DNA of 7,706 nt from NCBI GenBank assembly GCA_945877045.1, contig CAMCQW010000089.1, positions 1 through 7,706 on the forward strand. The letters run 5' to 3'. The notes under the pieces are model-generated. The model was not told where the DNA came from. It saw only the letters and a program-made list of their open reading frames with translations, and searched no databases. This DNA comes from Chryseobacterium gleum. GTDB lineage: Bacteria; Bacteroidota; Bacteroidia; Flavobacteriales_D; Crocinitomicaceae. Below, piece by piece: positions 6,931-7,706 of this stretch. Position 1 is the stretch's first letter; every line of letters starts with the position of its first letter. Made by a program: the position numbers and the translations under genes.

Positions 6931-6959
6931 TTGATTAATTTGCTGGGCATATAATTTTG
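6931..6959 (+). promoter_or_regulatory. Upstream promoter candidate for ilvE
   Basis: TTG (6931-6933), an 18-bp spacer and TAATTTTG (6952-6959) fit the Bacteroidota promoter consensus. The start would be near 6966, giving a leader of about 42 nt before ilvE. It overlaps the second candidate: its -7 TTTG serves as the -33 element of the downstream one. Confidence 0.38.
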
Positions 6960-6987
6960 TTAAGCTAGTCGATAAATCGTATCTTCG
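6956..6987 (+). promoter_or_regulatory. Downstream promoter candidate for ilvE
   Basis: TTTG (6956-6959), a 20-bp spacer and TATCTTCG (6980-6987) match the Bacteroidota consensus with one -7 mismatch (C for T). The predicted start near 6993 leaves a leader of about 15 nt, the short A-rich type seen elsewhere in this window. Such a leader leaves no room for a leader-peptide attenuator. Confidence 0.45.
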
Positions 6988-7007
6988 CACGTCAAAAAAA
7001 TTATATT

Positions 7008-7706
7008 ATGCAAACAAATTCCAAAAATTTCCCTGTTCAATTAGTTGAAAAGTCTCAGGTTAACGGAGTTGAATGGGATAAATTAGAATTTGGAAAGACA
7101 TTTTCTGACCATATGTTTATTATGGATTATGCTGATGGCTCTTGGTCAAATGGTGAAATAGTTCCTTTTCAAACTATTCCTATGCATCCCGCCATGTCGG
7201 CCATTCATTATGGTCAATCAATTTTTGAAGGATTAAAAGCCTATAAATCGAAGACAGGTCAGGTAAATATTTTTCGACCTGAACTTAATGCGCATCGATT
7301 TGCAGAATCAGCAAAGCGAATGTGCATGCCTGAAGTGCCAGAAGCATTGTTTTTGGAGGCAATCCGGGCTTTAATTGAAGTCGATCAAAATTGGGTACCT
7401 GCATTCGAAGGTTATTCCTTATATATTCGACCTTTCATGTTTGCCACTGATCATTTTGTTGGAATTAAACCTTCTGAAACGTATAAGTTTATGATCCTTA
7501 CCTCTCCAGTTGGGGTTTATTATTCTGAGCCTGTCCGTGTAAAAATTGAAGAGCATTATACTAGAGCTGCAGTGGGTGGTGTTGGTAGAGCTAAAGCAGC
7601 GGGGAATTATGGAGCATCTTTATATCCAGCTAAACAGTGTCAACTTAATGGATTTCATCAATTATTATGGACCGATGCAGTTGAACATAAATACATTGAG
7701 GAGTCA
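7008..7706 (+). CDS. ilvE: Branched-chain amino acid aminotransferase, N-terminal 233 codons (partial)
   Basis: The ATG at 7008 opens a frame that stays open to the window edge, so the C-terminal part is missing. The enzyme is a cytoplasmic PLP-dependent fold-type IV transaminase that interconverts leucine, isoleucine and valine with their 2-oxo acids using 2-oxoglutarate/glutamate. Visible family features are FSDHMFIMDY (32-41), the HYGQSIFEGLKAY stretch (67-79), FRPELNAHRF (89-98), YIRPFMFATD (139-148) and GGVGRAKAAGNYGAS (190-204), in which Lys196 should form the Schiff base with PLP. The end, LLWTDAVEHKYIEES (219-233), leads into the family's glycine-threonine-rich segment just past the edge. 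The pattern is that of the longer (about 355-residue), eukaryote-like BCAT class common in Bacteroidota, not the roughly 309-residue E. coli IlvE. It is divergent from recQ, with 112 bp between start codons. No Shine-Dalgarno sequence is seen, only an A-rich leader. Confidence 0.95.
   Translation, partial: MQTNSKNFPVQLVEKSQVNGVEWDKLEFGKTFSDHMFIMDYADGSWSNGEIVPFQTIPMHPAMSAIHYGQSIFEGLKAYKSKTGQVNIFRPELNAHRFAESAKRMCMPEVPEALFLEAIRALIEVDQNWVPAFEGYSLYIRPFMFATDHFVGIKPSETYKFMILTSPVGVYYSEPVRVKIEEHYTRAAVGGVGRAKAAGNYGASLYPAKQCQLNGFHQLLWTDAVEHKYIEES

Noticed and set aside
6910..6952. A 12-codon minus-strand frame (MPSKLINYYIFV) overlapping the recQ TTG
   Set aside because: I considered an uORF or the true recQ start with a frameshift. 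It lies upstream of the predicted transcript start, and its sequence does not extend the RecQ N-terminus in a family-like way.

Overview
The window looks like an ordinary chromosomal segment from an AT-rich member of the Bacteroidota. Four things point there: near-consensus Bacteroidota promoter boxes (TAnnTTTG, some with TTG about 18-20 bp upstream) before most genes; A-rich leaders without a clear Shine-Dalgarno sequence; a RecQ with the helicase / long middle region / late zinc cluster order that I know from this phylum; and a ComEC without a recognisable metallo-beta-lactamase domain. I see no rRNA, tRNA, CRISPR array, transposase or phage gene. The genus cannot be told from this sequence.

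Layout. Positions 1-80 (minus) hold the first 26 codons of a probable nuoA, the first gene of a respiratory complex I operon that runs out of the left edge. A 292-bp non-coding stretch follows, with a good minus-strand promoter for nuoA, a few short palindromes and a possible trxB terminator. trxB (minus, 373-1320) encodes thioredoxin reductase. A 133-bp divergent spacer separates it from a secreted subtilisin-like protease (plus, 1454-3010). That gene converges, with only 9 bp between stop codons, on a two-gene minus-strand unit of recQ (5015-6895) followed by comEC (3020-5014). The recQ stop codon directly abuts the comEC ATG. A second divergent spacer (6896-7007) carries recQ and ilvE promoter candidates. 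ilvE (plus, from 7008), a branched-chain aminotransferase, runs off the right edge after 233 codons.

How they fit together. The only clear functional unit is recQ-comEC: a DNA helicase and an inner-membrane DNA channel, probably co-transcribed and translationally coupled. The other genes are independent housekeeping functions: respiration, thiol redox balance, extracytoplasmic proteolysis and branched-chain amino acid metabolism.

I did not find a convincing new system. The best points for a second look are the non-ATG start of recQ, where the upstream TTG candidate lies inside a promoter -7 box; the recQ/comEC junction; the nuclease-less ComEC tail; and the roughly 180-residue helical insertion between the catalytic Asp and His of the protease.
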